Shown here: one piece after another, positions 5,372 to 6,657 of the stretch | Layout: the number at the start of each line of letters is the position of its first letter | How positions within the stretch are numbered: the first letter of the stretch is position 1 | NCBI GenBank assembly: GCA_963643985.1 | Contig: CAVINP010000103.1 | Location: 1-6,657, forward strand | Direction of reading: 5' to 3' | Source of the DNA: SFTH01 sp963643985 | Lineage (GTDB): Bacteria; Bacillota; Clostridia; Christensenellales; Aristaeellaceae | Length of the DNA stretch: 6,657 bases | Notes under the pieces: generated by a model | Seen by the model: the letters and a program-made list of their open reading frames with translations, nothing else | What the model was told of the DNA's origin: nothing | Databases searched by the model: none | Position numbers and translations under genes: made by a program

Positions 5372-6313
5372 ATGGGCAAAAAGATTATTTGTGTCGGTAA
5401 TGCAGTGGTGGATATCATCGTCAAGAACGGCCCGGATCACACGCCGGACGGCATGACGCAGTTTTCCGAAGCAATCACCATGCACGTGGGCGGAGATGCC
5501 GTCAACGAGGCGGTCAGCCTCTCGGCCATGGGCAATGATGTGAAGCTCTATACCGAGATCGGCCGTGACAACCTGGGCAGTGCCTTCATGAGCATACTGG
5601 GCGGCTACGGCCTGGACACGAGCAATATTCTGACCGATCCCGAGCATGCCACCACGGCCACCGTGGTGACCATCGGCGCGGACGGCGAGCACGGCTGCAT
5701 GACGCTGCGCAACGGCGCGGCGGGCAACATGCGCTACGATGCGGACATGTTCAATATTGACTTTGAAGGCGCAAGCCTGGTCTCCGTGGCGAGCCTTTTC
5801 TGGAGCAAGGGCCAAAGCGATGCGGATCTGACCCGGCTGCTCTCCCGCGCACAGGCGGCAGGCGCTCTGACGGTGGCCGACATGGTGCTGGATCAGTCGC
5901 AGATGACGCTGGACGACATCCGGGGTGCAATGCAGCATCTGGATTATCTCGTGCCCAGCTACCACGAGGCTTCCTACTTCACCGGCAAGGATACGCCCGA
6001 GGAGATCGCAAACGAGTTCCATCGCCGCGGCGTGAAAAACGTCGTGCTCAAGATGGGCGCGGAAGGCGTCTTTGCCAGCTCAAACGGCAAGACCTGCCGC
6101 GTTGGTACGATCGCGGACAAGGTGGTGGACACCCTGGGCGGCGGCGACAACTTCGTGGCAGGCTTCATTACCGGCCTGGCGGACGGCATGGAGCTTGAGG
6201 AAGCGCTGCGCTTCGGTTCTGCGGCGGCGGCAATTGCGATCAGCGATTACGGCGCCAACGGAGCGATCAAGAGCAAGCAGCAGGTGATCGACTATCTGAA
6301 GGCACATTCCTAA
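5372..6313 (+). CDS. PfkB/ribokinase-family carbohydrate kinase
   Basis: This 313-aa ribokinase-superfamily enzyme phosphorylates a sugar hydroxyl with ATP. The N-terminus KIICVGNAVVDII is the first family strand with its substrate Asp14. PfkB signature 1 is GGDAVNEAVSLSAMG (40-54). Signature 2 is DTLGGGDNFVAGF (253-265), with catalytic base Asp259 and the anion hole formed by the Gly run. The third position of the usual GAGD is Gly257 instead of Ala, a mild change. NxxE-like PSYHEA (195-200) matches the metal/phosphate region. Length is normal for ribokinase and fructokinase relatives. I chose ATG at 5372 over TTG at 5360 because GAGG (5362-5365) lies 6 nt before it and the TTG would overlap the dehydrogenase stop. 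Spacing from that stop is 8 nt, so the genes are probably translationally coupled. Its product is presumably the substrate of the DeoC-family aldolase. Candidates include deoxyribose, fructose-like ketoses or a dehydrogenase product. Confidence 0.9.
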   Translation: MGKKIICVGNAVVDIIVKNGPDHTPDGMTQFSEAITMHVGGDAVNEAVSLSAMGNDVKLYTEIGRDNLGSAFMSILGGYGLDTSNILTDPEHATTATVVTIGADGEHGCMTLRNGAAGNMRYDADMFNIDFEGASLVSVASLFWSKGQSDADLTRLLSRAQAAGALTVADMVLDQSQMTLDDIRGAMQHLDYLVPSYHEASYFTGKDTPEEIANEFHRRGVKNVVLKMGAEGVFASSNGKTCRVGTIADKVVDTLGGGDNFVAGFITGLADGMELEEALRFGSAAAAIAISDYGANGAIKSKQQVIDYLKAHS

Positions 6314-6327
6314 AGTATCATTACAAC

Positions 6328-6371
6328 GGCGACCTGCTTATTATCGACGGGCAGATCGCCTGTTTTCTTTT
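6328..6371 (+). terminator. Rho-independent terminator of the rightward operon
   Basis: GGCGACCTGC (6328-6337) pairs with GCAGATCGCC (6351-6360) with one C-A mismatch, closing a 13-nt loop. It is followed by TGTTTTCTTTT. It begins 14 nt after the kinase stop codon. Confidence 0.8.
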
Positions 6372-6373
6372 GC

Positions 6374-6402
6374 TTGCAATTCTGCATGAAATAAGATAGA
6401 AT
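6374..6402 (+). promoter_or_regulatory. Candidate promoter upstream of the structured repeat
   Basis: TTGCAA (6374-6379, 4 of 6) is followed after 17 bp by TAGAAT (6397-6402, 5 of 6). Transcription would begin near 6409 and run straight into the hairpin-rich region that starts about 6420. It may serve a downstream gene outside the window. This was judged by eye. Confidence 0.35.
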
Positions 6403-6411
6403 ATTTATGTT

Positions 6412-6657
6412 AAGGATCCCCTGATTAATTCGGCGGCGAATCTGAACGTGCCTTTCGCCCATCTACTTCTTGCAAAAATCTCGATTTACCTCCAGTAAAC
6501 CTTCGATTTTTGCAATTGTATATGGGCACGCACTGAAAGCTCTGCTTTGCGGAGCTTTCAGCAGCGTCGCGGCGATTTTTCAAATCGCTGCGCGAGCTGG
6601 TCGCGCCTGCGATACATCGCAGTGGCGCGACTGCTGTTACGAAATTCACTGCTCAGC
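6412..6657. repeat. Long hairpin-rich repeat (MITE-like or structured RNA), truncated by the window end
   Basis: No credible gene lies here. Four consecutive stem-loops fill the region. The first is an outer GCCCAT/ATGGGC (6457-6462/6522-6527) around TTGCAAAAATC/GATTTTTGCAA (6470-6480/6505-6515) and an inner TTTAC/GTAAA (6485-6499). The second is CTGAAAGCTC/GAGCTTTCAG (6533-6542/6552-6561). The third is CGCGGCGATTT/AAATCGCTGCG (6568-6578/6582-6592). The fourth is GTCGCGCC/GGCGCGAC around TGCGAT/ATCGCA (6600-6631). The left edge CTGATTAATTCGG resembles, in inverted form, the CGAAATTCACTGCTCAG near the right end, which hints at terminal inverted repeats. I recall similar sequence scattered through Clostridia genomes, so a mobile or repeat origin is favoured over a dedicated non-coding RNA. 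Confidence 0.6.

Noticed and set aside
5354..6022. 222-codon open frame on the minus strand
   Set aside because: Antisense shadow of the PfkB-family kinase.
6425..6649. 74-codon minus-strand frame
   Set aside because: Lies wholly inside the hairpin-rich repeat; its product (ending in DGRKARSDSPPN) is what I would expect from translating a repeat.
1..6657. CRISPR array, tRNA or rRNA
   Set aside because: No regularly spaced direct repeats, and no tRNA- or rRNA-like segments seen on either strand.

Overview
The window holds two divergent sugar-catabolism gene clusters from what looks like an anaerobic gut-type Clostridia (Firmicutes, Oscillospiraceae/Lachnospiraceae-like). Coding regions are GC-rich at third positions, ribosome-binding sites are strong AGGAGG types, intergenic DNA is A/T-rich, and there are short hairpin-rich repeats of a kind I associate with such genomes. 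The assignment is an inference; no rRNA or other marker gene is present.

Layout. Positions 1-60 hold a strong bidirectional hairpin terminator. Positions 60-268 hold a possible 55-codon ORF on the minus strand and the former 3' end of the kinase gene. A 158-bp MITE-like element (280-437) with an intact 8-bp target duplication sits in the 3' end of a minus-strand FGGY kinase gene, rhamnulokinase type (345-1919). Upstream of it in the same operon is a two-domain class II aldolase/adducin protein (1931-3211). A 331-bp divergent control region (3212-3542) carries candidate promoters for both directions and a pair of inverted 15-bp sites. Rightward on the plus strand are a DeoC-family class I aldolase (3543-4286), a zinc-dependent NAD-type polyol dehydrogenase (4311-5363) and a PfkB-family sugar kinase (5372-6313), followed by a terminator (6328-6370). 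The last ~240 bp are a highly structured repeat that runs off the window, preceded by a possible promoter.

How the genes may work together. Each arm pairs a sugar kinase with an aldolase: FGGY kinase plus metal-dependent class II aldolase on the left, PfkB kinase plus Schiff-base class I aldolase on the right, with a polyol/sugar dehydrogenase added on the right. This is the logic of oxidising or isomerising a sugar or polyol to a ketose, phosphorylating it, and splitting it into a C3 phosphate and an aldehyde. No isomerase, transporter or regulator lies in the window, so the substrate is undetermined. Two features argue against a plain rhamnose/deoxyribose annotation. The class II aldolase has a second domain that has lost every catalytic and metal residue. 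The DeoC homologue keeps its Lys/Asp catalytic residues but has lost most of the canonical phosphate-binding residues.

The best-supported unusual event is the MITE insertion. Removing the element and one copy of the duplication restores a kinase ending in ...REQFIQ-stop (495 aa); the present 524-aa product carries a 30-residue tail translated from the element.
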